Source: Gordonia shandongensis DSM 45094 (GTDB lineage: Bacteria; Actinomycetota; Actinomycetes; Mycobacteriales; Mycobacteriaceae). From it: DNA of 64,000 nucleotides. Each line of letters opens with the position of its first letter. Position 1 is the first letter of the stretch. A program made the position numbers and the translations under genes. The notes beneath the pieces are model-generated. The model saw only the letters and a list, made by a program, of their open reading frames with translations, was not told the origin of the DNA and searched no databases. The stretch spans positions 186,001 to 250,000 of the forward strand of contig NZ_AUHE01000001.1 in assembly GCF_000423025.1 (NCBI RefSeq). Direction: 5' to 3'. Below, piece by piece: positions 1-13,152 of this stretch.

Positions 1-356
1 AACATCGGGTTCATGTGAGGGTATCCCCCGTAGAGCACATGCAGCCCCGGCTCGATCGGCAGGCCCTGTCGACCGCCGGATGCCGTGCCGGGCACCGGTT
101 GACTCCGACATTTCCCACCCAGCACCGCGTGCCGCTCGAAGACACTCACCGAGAAACCCCGTTCGGTGAGTTCCTGCGCTGCCGTCAGGCCACCCGGTCC
201 GCCACCGAAGACCGCGACACGGCGACGAGCCCGCGGTGCGGCGGACACCGAAGGCGCCGCCAGACCCAATGCCGCGACGGACGCGGCCGTCGCACCCGCA
301 CCCACGATGAAGGCCCGGCGAGAGATCTCACCGTCGTGTGAGTTTCCGATGGCCAT
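1..356 (-). CDS. FAD-dependent oxidoreductase, Tat-exported, 3' end beyond window
   Basis: Only the first 118 codons are in the window. The ATG at 356 is preceded by a perfect AGGAGG at 363-368 with 6-nt spacing. The N-terminus has a twin-arginine signal (SRRAFIVGAG, then a hydrophobic Ala-rich stretch ending near APSVSAA). A Rossmann dinucleotide-binding motif follows (VAVFGGGPGGLTAAQEL) and then an acidic FxVFER strand end, as in NAD(P)-binding amine oxidase, phytoene desaturase or hydroxysqualene dehydroxylase-like flavoproteins. It probably acts outside the membrane with pre-bound FAD (family knowledge). The gene lies 46 nt downstream of the exported protein gene at 403-1707 and may share its transcript. 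The substrate cannot be told from this fragment. Confidence 0.8.
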   Translation of the reverse strand, partial: MAIGNSHDGEISRRAFIVGAGATAASVAALGLAAPSVSAAPRARRRVAVFGGGPGGLTAAQELTERGFSVSVFERHAVLGGKCRSQPVPGTASGGRQGLPIEPGLHVLYGGYPHMNPM

Positions 357-402
357 TCGGGACCTCCTAAAGCATCGACGTCGCTTTTCAGAAATGTTCC
401 GT

Positions 403-1707
403 CTACTTTTTGATGATCCCGAGGCTCCGCAAGTAGTTTGCGAAGGTGAATGTGGCGAACCGCGTGTGCTCGTAGGTCCCGAAGGATCCGGGGCCGGTCG
501 ACGCCGGAACCTCAGCGATGCTCAGCACTCCCCCGGGGATGTAGTCGTGACTCTGCGGGTAGAAGACTTTCGACATACCCGGCTCTTCAGAACCGGGTGC
601 GCACGTCACTTTCACCCACCCCGGAATCGGGTAGCCACGAAACGGCGGGGTGATATCCGGAATCAGTCCACGACCATAGCTGTAGTCGCCGAATTTCAGT
701 GTGGTTTTACTACACATCCGCTGCCGCTCCGGTCGCGCATCGATCAGCATTCCACTATACCGCCCCTGAGCATTAATTATTCCGAAGAACTGGGATGCGC
801 CGCCGTCGGGTTCGAGGATGTCGTCGAATTCCCAACCACGCCATGAGGTAGCCGGGTTCAACACGCTGTTCATTATGCTGGGGAACATGTTCAGTCTGCT
901 GTACTCTCCGCGCCATCCATCCACATTTATTGTGCGACCGTTGAGCGATACAGTTCCGTGAAGCTCACTATTGATGACCGCATCGACGTTGGTCGGCTCG
1001 GTCCCGCTGTTCGGCCCTCCGACAGGAATGTGATAGTAGTCCCCCGGAAAAATATGGTCCGCCGTGAAGTCGGCTTCTGCGAGTGGTGATCTACCCTTCA
1101 CCTGCCAGGTGTTCGAGACCGAGTCGTAGTTGATGTTCAAACTCGACGAACGAAGTCCGGGCTTCCCGTCACCAACCGCCACTCCCGGCCACGGCGTTGC
1201 GGGAAGACCCTTTTTCAAGGCGAACATCCCGTTGAGGAATGGAAACTGCGGTGCCGACGTGTACGGCATCCTCAAGAACGTCCATACCATGGGCCCCGAC
1301 GACCCGACGTTCAGTGCAGGCCACAGCGGTTCCGCATCTATCAAGCCCAAGAACTCCCGCGGATTTCGCGGATTCTTTAACAGCCACCATGCTATATCGG
1401 CCTGGCCACTCAGCCGACCGAGTGCAGTGTCTGCCGGCGTCGCTGTTCTCGCCTCCATTCCCGGGGACGGCGGTGCGGTGTCATACGACAGCGGTTCGTA
1501 CTTCTGCCAATCAGGTACGGCGGCCGATCTCGACCGCGGCGCAGCATGAGCGGTCGCTCCGGCTGCGGGTACGACTGTCAGCGCCGTCAGCAAGATCGCA
1601 GCCGTCATGCGCAACCCGAGGGATCCCAGCGCGCGATCGACACCGGATGCGATGGACGCCGCTCCCCCGTGACGTGATGCCGATGTATCGGCGGCCGGTT
1701 TGAACAT
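403..1707 (-). CDS. exported protein of unknown function (possible AttH/CrtC-like lipocalin fold)
   Basis: I do not recognise this family with confidence. With ATG 1707 the product is 434 aa. A hydrophobic stretch (AAILLTALTVVPAAGATAHA) then marks a Sec-type signal sequence, and ATG 1608 would leave a compact signal peptide; neither start has a strong Shine-Dalgarno sequence. The mature part is rich in Trp, Gly and Pro. It contains a GRTINVDGWRGEYSRLNMF segment followed by a W-rich strand and a SGMLIDARPE segment, faintly like AttH/CrtC hydratase-type lipocalins (weak inference). Base composition is a little lower in G+C than the neighbours. Its stop is 46 nt upstream of the Tat-exported flavoprotein start, so the two may act together outside the cell on a lipid or terpenoid. 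Confidence 0.55.
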   Translation of the reverse strand: MFKPAADTSASRHGGAASIASGVDRALGSLGLRMTAAILLTALTVVPAAGATAHAAPRSRSAAVPDWQKYEPLSYDTAPPSPGMEARTATPADTALGRLSGQADIAWWLLKNPRNPREFLGLIDAEPLWPALNVGSSGPMVWTFLRMPYTSAPQFPFLNGMFALKKGLPATPWPGVAVGDGKPGLRSSSLNINYDSVSNTWQVKGRSPLAEADFTADHIFPGDYYHIPVGGPNSGTEPTNVDAVINSELHGTVSLNGRTINVDGWRGEYSRLNMFPSIMNSVLNPATSWRGWEFDDILEPDGGASQFFGIINAQGRYSGMLIDARPERQRMCSKTTLKFGDYSYGRGLIPDITPPFRGYPIPGWVKVTCAPGSEEPGMSKVFYPQSHDYIPGGVLSIAEVPASTGPGSFGTYEHTRFATFTFANYLRSLGIIKK

Positions 1708-1922
1708 GGATCCGAAAGTACGCGGATACCCGACAGCCCAATGTTGCGAATATGCACAACTCCCGTCGGGATCGGTCCGGTATGGGAGCGTCACCCGCAT
1801 TGCCGCATACGCGGCGTGGCCTCTGAGTGACCGCAGGCGACGTCGATCTCGAAACTCCATGGCGTCCCGGCTTCATCACCCACCGCCCGACGCGCGTCGA
1901 GCACCGGATGTACGGTCGAGGC
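1708..1922. promoter_or_regulatory. divergent intergenic region, 215 nt
   Basis: This gap separates the exported protein gene (minus) from the deaminase gene (plus) and must hold both promoters. I see no strong -10/-35 pair or inverted repeat. Longer alternative starts for both genes, such as 1860 minus or 1827 plus, would shorten or eliminate it. Confidence 0.35.
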
Positions 1923-2435
1923 ATGTCAGCCCCGATCACCGCCCCGTCGTCGGCGGATCTGGTTCACCTCCGCCGGTGTCTCACCCTCGCCCGCGAGGCC
2001 CTCGACGACGGCGACGAGCCGTTCGGCTCGCTCATCGTCGACGAGTCCGGCGACGTCCGTTACGCGGATGTCAACCGTGTGGGCGGCGGCGACCACACCC
2101 GGCATCCCGAGTTCGCGATCGCCCGGTGGGCCGCGGAGAACATGGCGCCGCAACAGCGCGCGGCGGCGACCGTCTACACCTCCGGCGAGCACTGCCCGAT
2201 GTGCGCGGCGGCGCACGCCTGGGTGGGTCTCGGCCGCATCGTGTACGTCGCGAGTTCACAACAGCTCGCCGCGTGGCGGGAGCAGTGGGGACTGCCGCCC
2301 GCCCCGGTGCTCCCCCTTCCGGTCAACGCCGTCGCTCCCGACGTACCCGTGTCCGGTCCGGCGGACGAGCTGCTCGACGAGATCCACGACCTGCATGCCC
2401 GATCGGCCGGAATCGCTCCACCCCGCATGGAGTGA
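1923..2435 (+). CDS. nucleoside deaminase (cytidine/guanine deaminase superfamily)
   Basis: The 170-aa zinc hydrolase probably deaminates a purine or pyrimidine base or nucleoside in the cytoplasm. Visible motifs are HPEF (zinc His and catalytic Glu) near residue 60, and further on the paired cysteines of EHCPMCAAA within YTSGEHCPMC, the two halves of the deaminase zinc site. The order and spacing fit the CDD/CDA superfamily. The ATG at 1923 is chosen because conserved sequence begins shortly after it; ATG 1908 and GTG or ATG codons further upstream remain possible, since the Shine-Dalgarno (GGTCGAG) is weak. The gene stands alone, divergent from the exported protein gene and 82 nt upstream of the esterase. 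The exact substrate is not assignable. Confidence 0.8.
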   Translation: MSAPITAPSSADLVHLRRCLTLAREALDDGDEPFGSLIVDESGDVRYADVNRVGGGDHTRHPEFAIARWAAENMAPQQRAAATVYTSGEHCPMCAAAHAWVGLGRIVYVASSQQLAAWREQWGLPPAPVLPLPVNAVAPDVPVSGPADELLDEIHDLHARSAGIAPPRME

Positions 2436-2517
2436 ACGACACGGGGCGCTATCGATTCGGCAACGGCCCGGCCCGGCGATCTCGCACGTCACCGCCTCGC
2501 TCCGTACTCTCAAGACC

Positions 2518-3522
2518 GTGAAATCACCGGCTGCACACCGACCGTTCGGCGCGCTCCGACCGCGGCGACGACTCCTCGCGGTCCTGGCCGCGGTGACCGC
2601 GGTCGCCGCCTCCCTGCTGACGCCGTTCGCGCCCGCCGCGAACGCCGACCCGCGCGTCTCGGTGACCTCGATCAGCCCGACCGTCAGCCTCGCCTCGGTG
2701 TACTCCCCGTCGATGCACCGCTGGATCCGCAGCCACGTGCTGCATCCGCCGGGTGCTCCGGCCGGCCTGCCGACGTTCTACATGCTCCCGGGTGCCGGCG
2801 GAGCCGAGGACGGCATCTCCTGGTACAACAACACGCCCATCAAGCGGTTCTTCGCGACCAGACGGGTCAACGTGGTCCTCCCGATCGGCGGCCGCTTCTC
2901 GATGATGAGCGACTGGCAGCGTCCCGATCCGGCACTGGGGGTCAACAAGTGGGAGACCTTCTTCACCCGCGAACTGCCGGCGGCGGTGAACCAGCACTTC
3001 CGCACCAACGGCGTCAACGCCCTCTCCGGCGTCTCGATGTCGGCGGGACCGGCACTGACGCTCGCGGAGCGTTCGGGGCGCCTGTTCCGAGCGGTCGCCG
3101 CCTACAGCGGCTGCCCGGGCGCCACCGATCCCCTCGGACTGGCTGCGGCCACCGCGATTCCGGCGCGAGGCGGCGGCAACGTCCTCAACATGTGGGGCCC
3201 GCCCGGCAGTGCCGACTGGGTACGCCACGATCCGATCATCAACGCAGGCCGCCTGCGCGGGAAGACGATCTTCCTGTCTGCGGGCTCTGGCCTCCCGGGT
3301 CCCGTCGACGGCGACCCGCTGCGCAACGGGTTCGGGCTCGTCGGCGGCAACGCGATGGAGGCCATCGCCTTGCAGTGCACCTCGGCCATGTCACGACGCT
3401 TGAACGGTCTGGGCATTCCACACCGCTTCATCCACCGTCCCGACGGCGTGCACACCTGGGGCCTCTTCTACGCCGACTTCCGTGCCTCCTGGCCGATGAT
3501 CGCCCGCGCCATCGGCGTCTGA
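2518..3522 (+). CDS. secreted alpha/beta-hydrolase, esterase/mycolyltransferase-like
   Basis: A 334-aa secreted protein from GTG 2518. An Arg-rich n-region (LRPRRRLLAV) is followed by an Ala/Val core ending at PAANADP, a Sec signal with an Ala-x-Ala-like site. The alpha/beta-hydrolase nucleophile elbow is GVSMSAGPA, preceded by TFYMLPGAGG (oxyanion side) and NVVLPIGGRFS. A late RPDGVHTWGLF supplies the catalytic His. Overall this resembles the esterase/antigen 85 (mycolyltransferase) superfamily common in mycolate-containing bacteria. A simple esterase cannot be separated from a mycolyltransferase without structural comparison. The downstream gene rpoC is convergent, with a shared strong terminator between them. 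Confidence 0.75.
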   Translation: MKSPAAHRPFGALRPRRRLLAVLAAVTAVAASLLTPFAPAANADPRVSVTSISPTVSLASVYSPSMHRWIRSHVLHPPGAPAGLPTFYMLPGAGGAEDGISWYNNTPIKRFFATRRVNVVLPIGGRFSMMSDWQRPDPALGVNKWETFFTRELPAAVNQHFRTNGVNALSGVSMSAGPALTLAERSGRLFRAVAAYSGCPGATDPLGLAAATAIPARGGGNVLNMWGPPGSADWVRHDPIINAGRLRGKTIFLSAGSGLPGPVDGDPLRNGFGLVGGNAMEAIALQCTSAMSRRLNGLGIPHRFIHRPDGVHTWGLFYADFRASWPMIARAIGV

Positions 3523-3584
3523 GCCGGCCGGCCGGCGGCAGACCCGACGCGAGTCCGGTCCACAAGGATCAGGCCAAAAAGGAT

Positions 3585-3619
3585 CAGGCCCCGCCTCCCT
3601 TCACGGGAGGCGGGGCCTG
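3585..3619 (-). terminator. rho-independent-type terminator of rpoC, probably bidirectional
   Basis: A perfect 15-bp GC-rich stem (arms 3585-3599 and 3605-3619) with a 5-nt loop lies 13 nt past the rpoC stop. Read on the minus strand it is followed by ATCCTTTTTGG, a T-run. It also lies 63 nt after the convergent esterase gene, so it may serve both. Confidence 0.88.
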
Positions 3620-3631
3620 TTCTCTGACTCG

Positions 3632-6600
3632 TCAGCGGAAGTCGCCGCCGAAACCGTAGTCGTCCAGCGGGACCGCGGCGCCGCTCGGCGCCCCGAACGC
3701 CCCGTCCGGGCTGTAGTACGTGTCGTCGTACGTCGGCAGAGCGTAGGCCGCTGCGCGGGCCTCCTCCGTCGGCTGGACCTCGATGTTGCGGTACTGGTTG
3801 ATGCCGGTACCGGCCGGGATCAGCTTACCGATGATCACGTTCTCCTTGAGCCCGACGAGTCGATCGCTGCGGCTGTTGATGGCCGCATCGGTCAGCACTC
3901 GCGTGGTCTCCTGGAACGACGCCGCCGACAGCCACGAGTCGGTGGCCAGCGACGCCTTCGTGATGCCCATCAGGACCGGACGACCCGACGCCGGCTCGCC
4001 GCCGGTCTCGACGACCGAACGGTTGGCGGCCTCGAACTCGGCGCGCTCGGTGAGCGAACCGGGCAGGAACTCGGTCGCACCGGAGTCGATGATCGTCACG
4101 CGACGGAGCATCTGCCGGACGATGGTCTCCACGTGCTTGTCGTGGATCGACACGCCCTGGCTGCGGTACACCTCTTGAACCTCGTTGACGAGGTGGATCT
4201 GCACCTGGCGCGGGCCCATCACGCGGAGCACCTCGTGCGGGTCGGCAGCGCCCTCGAGCATCTGCTGGCCCACCTCCACGTGGTCTCCGTCGGCGAGCAG
4301 ACGCTCACTGCCGTCCTCATGCTTGAAGACCCGCAGCCGCTGACGCTTCGACAGCTTGTCGTACACGACCTCTTCGCTGCCGTCGTCCGGGATGATCGTG
4401 ATCTTGTAGAACCGATCGTCGTCCTCGAGGCGAATCCGTCCCGACACCTCGGCGATCGGAGCCTTGCCCTTGGGGACACGGGCCTCGAACAGCTCGGTGA
4501 CTCGCGGCAGACCGCCGGTGATGTCCTCACCGACGCCGCCCTGGTGGAACGTACGCATCGTCAGCTGCGTGCCGGGCTCACCGATCGACTGGGCGGCGAT
4601 GATGCCGACGGCCTCGCCGATGTCGACCAGCTTGCCGGTCGCCATGCTGCGGCCGTAGCAGTAGGCGCACACGCCGGTGCCGGTGGCACAGGTCAGCACC
4701 GACCGCACCTTGACCTCGGTGATGCCCGCCGCGAGGCACGCCTCGATGGCCGGATCGCCCAGGTCGTGACCGCGTTCGACGACGACGCTGCCGTCCTCGG
4801 CGATGGCGTCGGCGGCCAGCGCGCGAGCGTACGCCGAGGTCTCGACGTGCGGGTCACGGATGATGCTGCCGTCCGCCTGCTTCTCGCCGAGCGGCACGAT
4901 GATGCCGCGTTCGGTGCCGCAGTCGGTCTCGCGGACGATGACGTCCTGCGAGACGTCGACCAGACGACGGGTCAGGTACCCCGAGTCGGCGGTGCGCAGC
5001 GCCGTGTCGGCCAGACCCTTGCGGGCGCCGTGCGTGTTGATGAAGTACTCGGCGACGGTCAGGCCCTCGCGGAACGAGGACTTGATCGGACGCGGGATGA
5101 ACTCGCCCTTCGGGTTCGTCACCAGGCCCTTCATGCCGGACAGGTTGCGGACCTGGGTCATATTGCCCGTCGCACCCGACTTCGGGATCATCGTGATCGG
5201 GTTGTCGTCGGGGTAGTACGCCTCGAGGGCCGCACCCACCTCTTCGGTGGCCTGCTTCCAGATCTCGACGAGCGCGTCACGACGCTCGTCGGGCGTCAGA
5301 CCGCCGCGCTGGAACTTGCGTTCCAGCCCGTCGGCACGCTCCTCGTAGCGTTCCAGGATCTCGGCCTTCGCCGGCGGCACGAGCACGTCCGACATCGAGA
5401 CCGTGACGCCCGATCGCGTGGCCCAGTAGAAGCCGACGTCCTTGAGCTTGTCGACGGTCTGGGCGACGACGATCATCGGGTAGCGCTCGGCGAGATCGTT
5501 GATGATCACGGCCTGACGCTTCTTCGGCATCTGCTCGTCGATGTACTGGTAGTCACGCGGCAGCAGCTCGTTGAAGAGCACGCGACCCAGCGTGGTGACG
5601 ATCTCCCACGGCTGTCCACGGGTCCAGCCGTCGGGGAACTGCTCGGCCTCGATCTCGGCGGTCGGGCGCTGCTCGGTGAGCCGCACCTTGATGCTCGTCT
5701 GGATCGAGAGCGCGCCGCGGTCGACGGCCATGATGGCCTCGGCCGGGCTCGAGTACACACCGCGCTCCACATCACTGTCGGTGGCCGGGGTGTACTCGCC
5801 GGGCAGTCCGTCCTTCTGGGTGGTCAGGTAGTACAGACCGGTCACCATGTCCAGACGCGGCATGGCCAGCGGGCGACCCGAGGCCGGCGACAGGATGTTG
5901 TTGCTCGAGAGCATCAGGATCCGTGCCTCGGCCTGCGCCTCGGAGCTCAGCGGCAGGTGGACGGCCATCTGGTCACCGTCGAAGTCGGCGTTGAAGGCCT
6001 CACACACCAGCGGGTGCAGCTGGATGGCCTTGCCCTCCACCAGCTGCGGCTCGAAGGCCTGGATGCCCAGACGGTGCAGCGTCGGCGCACGGTTCAGCAG
6101 AACCGGGTGCTCGGCGATGACCTCTTCGAGGACGTCCCACACGGCGGGACGCTGACGCTCCACCATGCGCTTGGCGGACTTGATGTTCTGCGCCTGGTTC
6201 AGGTCGACGAGACGCTTCATCACGAACGGCTTGAACAGCTCCAGCGCCATCAGCTTCGGCAGACCGCACTGGTGCAGTGCGAGCTGCGGGCCGACGACGA
6301 TGACCGAACGGCCCGAGTAGTCGACGCGCTTGCCGAGGAGGTTCTGGCGGAACCGGCCCTGCTTACCCTTCAACAGATCCGAGAGCGACTTCAGCGGGCG
6401 GTTGCCCGGTCCGGTGACCGGGCGGCCGCGACGGCCGTTGTCGAACAGGGCGTCGACCGACTCCTGCAGCATCCGCTTCTCGTTGTTCACGATGATCTCG
6501 GGCGCACCGAGGTCGATCAGACGCTTGAGACGGTTGTTGCGGTTGATGACGCGCCGGTACAGGTCGTTCAGGTCGGACGTCGCGAACCGTCCGCCGTCGA

Positions 6601-7588
6601 GCTGCACCATCGGACGCAGCTCCGGCGGGATCACCGGCACGGCGTCGAGCACCATGGCCTGCGGATCGTTCCCCGACTGCTGGAACGCGGCGACCACCTT
6701 GAGTCGCTTGAGCGCGCGCAGCTTCTTCTGGCCCTTGCCGCTGCGGATCGTCTCACGGAGCGACTCGGCCTCGGCCTCGATGTCGAAGGTCTCGAGGAGC
6801 TTCTTGATGGCCTCGGCGCCCATCGCACCGGTGAAGTACTCGCCGAACCGGTCTTCGAGTTCGCGGTACAGGCGCTCGTCGACGATCAGCTCGCCGGGAG
6901 CCAGCTTGGTGAACTTGTCCCAGATCTCGTCGAGGGCCTCGACCTCGCGGTTGGCGTGGTCGCGCATCCGCTTGAGCTCACGCTCCGCGGCGTCGCGGAC
7001 CTTGCGCTTGGCGTCGGCCTTGGCGCCCTCGGCCTCGAGCTCGGCCAGATCGGCTTCGAGCTTCTGCTGCCGCTCGGCGAGCGCGGTCTCGAGGTCGTCG
7101 AGGATCGCCTTGCGCTCCACGCCGATCTCCGCCTCGCGGGTCGAGAGCTCCGCGTGACGCAGTTCGTCGTCGACGGCGGTGATCACGTACGCGGCGAAGT
7201 AGATGATCTTCTCGAGATCCTTCGGCGCCAGGTCGAGCAGGTAGCCCAGCCGGCTCGGCACACCCTTGAAGTACCAGATGTGCGTGACGGGCGCGGCCAG
7301 CTCGATATGGCCCATGCGCTCGCGGCGCACCTTGGCCTTGGTCACCTCGACGCCGCAGCGTTCACAGATGATGCCCTTGAAGCGCACGCGCTTGTACTTG
7401 CCGCAGTAGCACTCCCAGTCGCGAGTCGGTCCGAAGATCTTCTCGCAGAACAGGCCGTCCTTCTCCGGCTTGAGAGTGCGGTAGTTGATGGTCTCCGGCT
7501 TCTTGACCTCACCGTACGACCAGTTGTGGATGTCGTCGGCCGTGGCGAGACCGATCTTCAGTTCGTCGAAAAAGTTGACGTCGAGCAC
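3632..7588 (-). CDS. rpoC: DNA-directed RNA polymerase subunit beta'
   Basis: The 1318-aa beta' subunit of RNA polymerase carries the catalytic magnesium site NADFDGDQ (about residues 533-540). The N-terminal zinc ribbon is visible as Cys60, Cys62, Cys75 and Cys78 (CYCG and CERCG), and a second cysteine cluster occurs in the last third ([14 protein letters not shown]). The start is GTG 7588 with GAAAGG upstream and [10 protein letters not shown], the usual actinobacterial N-terminus. Length matches the mycobacterial protein (about 1316 aa). It is 60 nt downstream of rpoB in the same transcription unit and ends at the strong terminator at 3585-3619. Confidence 0.99.
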   Translation of the reverse strand: MLDVNFFDELKIGLATADDIHNWSYGEVKKPETINYRTLKPEKDGLFCEKIFGPTRDWECYCGKYKRVRFKGIICERCGVEVTKAKVRRERMGHIELAAPVTHIWYFKGVPSRLGYLLDLAPKDLEKIIYFAAYVITAVDDELRHAELSTREAEIGVERKAILDDLETALAERQQKLEADLAELEAEGAKADAKRKVRDAAERELKRMRDHANREVEALDEIWDKFTKLAPGELIVDERLYRELEDRFGEYFTGAMGAEAIKKLLETFDIEAEAESLRETIRSGKGQKKLRALKRLKVVAAFQQSGNDPQAMVLDAVPVIPPELRPMVQLDGGRFATSDLNDLYRRVINRNNRLKRLIDLGAPEIIVNNEKRMLQESVDALFDNGRRGRPVTGPGNRPLKSLSDLLKGKQGRFRQNLLGKRVDYSGRSVIVVGPQLALHQCGLPKLMALELFKPFVMKRLVDLNQAQNIKSAKRMVERQRPAVWDVLEEVIAEHPVLLNRAPTLHRLGIQAFEPQLVEGKAIQLHPLVCEAFNADFDGDQMAVHLPLSSEAQAEARILMLSSNNILSPASGRPLAMPRLDMVTGLYYLTTQKDGLPGEYTPATDSDVERGVYSSPAEAIMAVDRGALSIQTSIKVRLTEQRPTAEIEAEQFPDGWTRGQPWEIVTTLGRVLFNELLPRDYQYIDEQMPKKRQAVIINDLAERYPMIVVAQTVDKLKDVGFYWATRSGVTVSMSDVLVPPAKAEILERYEERADGLERKFQRGGLTPDERRDALVEIWKQATEEVGAALEAYYPDDNPITMIPKSGATGNMTQVRNLSGMKGLVTNPKGEFIPRPIKSSFREGLTVAEYFINTHGARKGLADTALRTADSGYLTRRLVDVSQDVIVRETDCGTERGIIVPLGEKQADGSIIRDPHVETSAYARALAADAIAEDGSVVVERGHDLGDPAIEACLAAGITEVKVRSVLTCATGTGVCAYCYGRSMATGKLVDIGEAVGIIAAQSIGEPGTQLTMRTFHQGGVGEDITGGLPRVTELFEARVPKGKAPIAEVSGRIRLEDDDRFYKITIIPDDGSEEVVYDKLSKRQRLRVFKHEDGSERLLADGDHVEVGQQMLEGAADPHEVLRVMGPRQVQIHLVNEVQEVYRSQGVSIHDKHVETIVRQMLRRVTIIDSGATEFLPGSLTERAEFEAANRSVVETGGEPASGRPVLMGITKASLATDSWLSAASFQETTRVLTDAAINSRSDRLVGLKENVIIGKLIPAGTGINQYRNIEVQPTEEARAAAYALPTYDDTYYSPDGAFGAPSGAAVPLDDYGFGGDFR

Positions 7589-7648
7589 GTGTTACCTTTC
7601 AGAGCTCTCTGGGTTCACCGAGGCGAACCCCGTCGTGAGTGGTGAGGG

Positions 7649-11167
<3,519 letters not shown>

Positions 11168-11470
11168 GAAGTTTCTCGGTGCGTGGCCGTTCGGCCTGCG
11201 ATGGCGTGCTACGGAACGCAATCGCGTCACACCCCGAGAACCACTCCCCCGAGGGAATGGCTGGAAGGTTGATCGATCAGCGGACAGGAGGCAGCCAGCG
11301 CAACGTCCAACTGTATCAGATGATCGACAGATCTGGAAAGACCCGACGGCGGGGGATTGTCCGAGGCTGCCTACCTGTGACAATCAGCTTGTCACAGAGT
11401 GACCCGCCGAACGTCTCACGTCAAGCGAAACGCGCCGATTCTCAGTGATTCGCCGAACTCGCCCCACGGG
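11168..11470 (-). promoter_or_regulatory. rpoB upstream region, 303 nt, promoter and leader
   Basis: This is a noncoding gap between the last Mce-associated gene and rpoB. It must hold the rpoBC promoter if the polymerase genes are not read through from the mce operon. On the minus strand TACAGT (complement of 11321-11326 area) is a possible -10 without a convincing -35. The most regular element is the palindrome at 11375-11397. Confidence 0.5.
11375..11397. repeat. perfect 9-bp inverted repeat, CTGTGACAA-5-TTGTCACAG
   Basis: The arms 11375-11383 and 11389-11397 match perfectly around a 5-nt centre. It lies 74 nt beyond the stop of the Mce-associated gene and about 210 nt upstream of the rpoB start. 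No T-run follows on either strand, so an operator is as likely as a terminator. The TGTGA and TCACA half-sites are 11 bp apart, not the 6 bp of a CRP/GlxR site. Confidence 0.6.
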
Positions 11471-12241
11471 TCACAGCTGCGCGTACTCCGTGACGCGCCA
11501 CTGATCGTCGTCGTTCTTCTCCAGCGTGAACTGGACGAAGAACTGGCTGCTCTCGGGTGGCGCCGCCTGCCCGTTGACGCTGACGATCATCGACGACTGC
11601 CCGACGGCCCGGTCTTCGGTCAGATCCTGGATGCCGACCACGTCGACGCGGCAGTCGGACGTCGACTTGGCCTGGACGATCGTCTTCTTCAGCGTCGGGA
11701 AGTAGTCGCGGAACTCCTCGAAGGCCTCGCCGGCGTACTGCTCGTTGAACGCCCGCTCGGACTTGTCCAGATCGCGGTAGTCGTAGGCGAACGGCGTGCA
11801 CACGGCGGTCTTCGCGAACGCCGACGCCCGATCGGTCTCCCCCTGGTCGACGAACGCCTTGTTCTCGGTGACCCCCGCCCCCGGATGCAGTCCGAGGACC
11901 GCGGCGACGGCGGCCAGGACGACGGCGACGGCGGCGACGATTCCGGCGAGGAGGTAGGTGCGGCCGGTTCCGTTGACCGACGGCTCGCGGTCGGCGGCCT
12001 TGGAGCGCCGCGCCATGGCCTCCCGCGCGGCGGCGGCCGCGCGACGTTTGCGCTCCACCCCCGACACCGTGCCGCGTGCGGCGGCTCGCGTATCGGCGGG
12101 CGCCTCGTCAGCGATCCGGGTGGTGCGTGCGGTGTCGTCGCCGTGCACTCCGCCGACCCGCGGCGAATTGCGGCCCGCGACGCGGGGCGTGCGTTTGGGG
12201 CCGCCGGTCGCGCCGGTCTTCCGTGGGCGTCCGGTGCTCAT
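11471..12241 (-). CDS. Mce-associated membrane protein, distal gene
   Basis: The 256-aa protein has a long basic cytoplasmic N-terminal region (Arg/Ala-rich, about residues 1-95), one transmembrane helix (YLLAGIVAAVAVVLAAVAAV) and an extracytoplasmic domain of about 130 residues. This is the layout of the Mas proteins encoded after mce operons, which are thought to support Mce complex assembly (family knowledge). The start ATG 12239-12241 shares one base with the TGA of the upstream Mas gene, indicating translational coupling. It ends the mce operon. The domain ends in a strand pattern like FFVQFTLEKNDDDQWRVTEY, typical of the SnoaL/NTF2-like Mas fold. Confidence 0.85.
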   Translation of the reverse strand: MSTGRPRKTGATGGPKRTPRVAGRNSPRVGGVHGDDTARTTRIADEAPADTRAAARGTVSGVERKRRAAAAAREAMARRSKAADREPSVNGTGRTYLLAGIVAAVAVVLAAVAAVLGLHPGAGVTENKAFVDQGETDRASAFAKTAVCTPFAYDYRDLDKSERAFNEQYAGEAFEEFRDYFPTLKKTIVQAKSTSDCRVDVVGIQDLTEDRAVGQSSMIVSVNGQAAPPESSQFFVQFTLEKNDDDQWRVTEYAQL

Positions 12242-13074
12242 CAGTTCCCCCCTTCCGGGTTCGGCACGACGGGCGAGTTGCCCTCGTCGTACTCGATGCC
12301 GGTCAACGCCACGATCTTGGACGCCTTCCACGTGCCGTCGTCGTCGACCATCGTCACGAGGTTCGACTGCGGCAGCACATTGCTCGGGTCGGCCGACGAA
12401 CTGGCCGTCGACAGGACGAGGACCACCGCGGTGTCGTTGTCGGCGTCGACCTCGGTCGCCGAGCTGCGCACGATCTTGACCTTCAGCTTGGGCGCCTCCT
12501 TGGCGCCGTTGGCCTCGACGATCTTGGTGATGTCTGCGCTCAGCGCCTGCTGCAGCGCCTCTCCGGTGAACGACGAGCGCACGCGCTTGCGCCACTCGTC
12601 GAGCTGCGAGGTGTCGACCGTCAGGCTGTTCACGATGGCCTGTTCGGCGCCGTCGACGGCACCGGTGCGGACCTGTTCGGCGTGCGCCTCCGTGGTGTAG
12701 GTGCGGATACCCGTGTAACCGAAGTAGCCGACGCACACCAGGGCCGCGACGAGCGCCGCGACCGCGACTGCGAGGGCCGCCGACGCCAGCGGACTGCGCG
12801 CCGAGGCGACCGGCTCCGCACCCGATTCGGCGACGGCGTCCTCGTCGACGGCCGACTCAGCGGTCACGGCCTCGTCGCCGACGGCGTCAGCGGCTGCGGT
12901 GTCAGCGGCTGCGGTCTCTGATTCCCCGGCGCCTGATTCCCCGGTCACCGACTCCTCAGTCACCGGCTCCTCAGTCACCGACTGCTCGGTCACCGCGTCA
13001 TCGGTCGCCGCGCTCGTCGTCACCGACTCCTCAGTCACCGCCTCGTCGGGCGTGCCGTCCTCATCGTGTGTCAT
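12241..13074 (-). CDS. Mce-associated membrane protein, proximal gene, acidic repeat N-terminus
   Basis: The 277-aa product from ATG 13074 (a TTG nine bases upstream is less likely) begins with about 90 acidic, Thr/Ser-rich residues containing VTEES-type repeats. A single transmembrane helix follows (ALAVAVAALVAALVCVGYFGY) and then an extracytoplasmic Mas-type domain ending GTWKASKIVALTGIEY. It lies 78 nt after mceF and overlaps the next Mas gene by one base. It probably helps assemble or stabilise the MceA-F complex (family inference). The low-complexity N-terminus is encoded by near-repeats of a TCAGTCACCG-type unit at 12950-13040 and may vary between strains. Confidence 0.83.
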   Translation of the reverse strand: MTHDEDGTPDEAVTEESVTTSAATDDAVTEQSVTEEPVTEESVTGESGAGESETAAADTAAADAVGDEAVTAESAVDEDAVAESGAEPVASARSPLASAALAVAVAALVAALVCVGYFGYTGIRTYTTEAHAEQVRTGAVDGAEQAIVNSLTVDTSQLDEWRKRVRSSFTGEALQQALSADITKIVEANGAKEAPKLKVKIVRSSATEVDADNDTAVVLVLSTASSSADPSNVLPQSNLVTMVDDDGTWKASKIVALTGIEYDEGNSPVVPNPEGGN

Positions 13075-13111
13075 CGAGCGCAACTGTAGTCATCACGTGG
13101 GCCCCGTACCA

Positions 13112-13141
13112 ATCCGCCGCCACTGTGACGCCGCGGCGGAT
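13112..13141 (-). terminator. 9-bp hairpin between mceF and the Mas genes
   Basis: The arms ATCCGCCGC (13112-13120) and GCGGCGGAT (13133-13141) flank a 12-nt loop. There is no U-run, so it may attenuate transcription or protect the upstream mRNA rather than terminate fully. Confidence 0.4.
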
Positions 13142-13152
13142 CGGTGCGGAGA

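Noticed and set aside
4133..7645. 1170-codon open frame on the plus strand opposite rpoC
   Set aside because: It is an antisense shadow of rpoC produced by G+C-rich codon bias; its translation is low-complexity Asp/Leu/Val/Arg text with no domain.
11168..11383. 72-residue N-terminal extension of rpoB
   Set aside because: The extension has no beta-subunit similarity, and the standard actinobacterial N-terminus (LEGRILA) begins at 11167/11164.
11375..11397. CRP/GlxR binding site
   Set aside because: The TGTGA and TCACA halves are 11 bp apart, not 6 bp, so it does not fit the consensus.
12241..12736. N-terminal extension joining the two Mas genes in another frame
   Set aside because: It is an Arg/His-rich shadow of the upstream Mas gene; the coupled ATG at 12241 is clearly the start.
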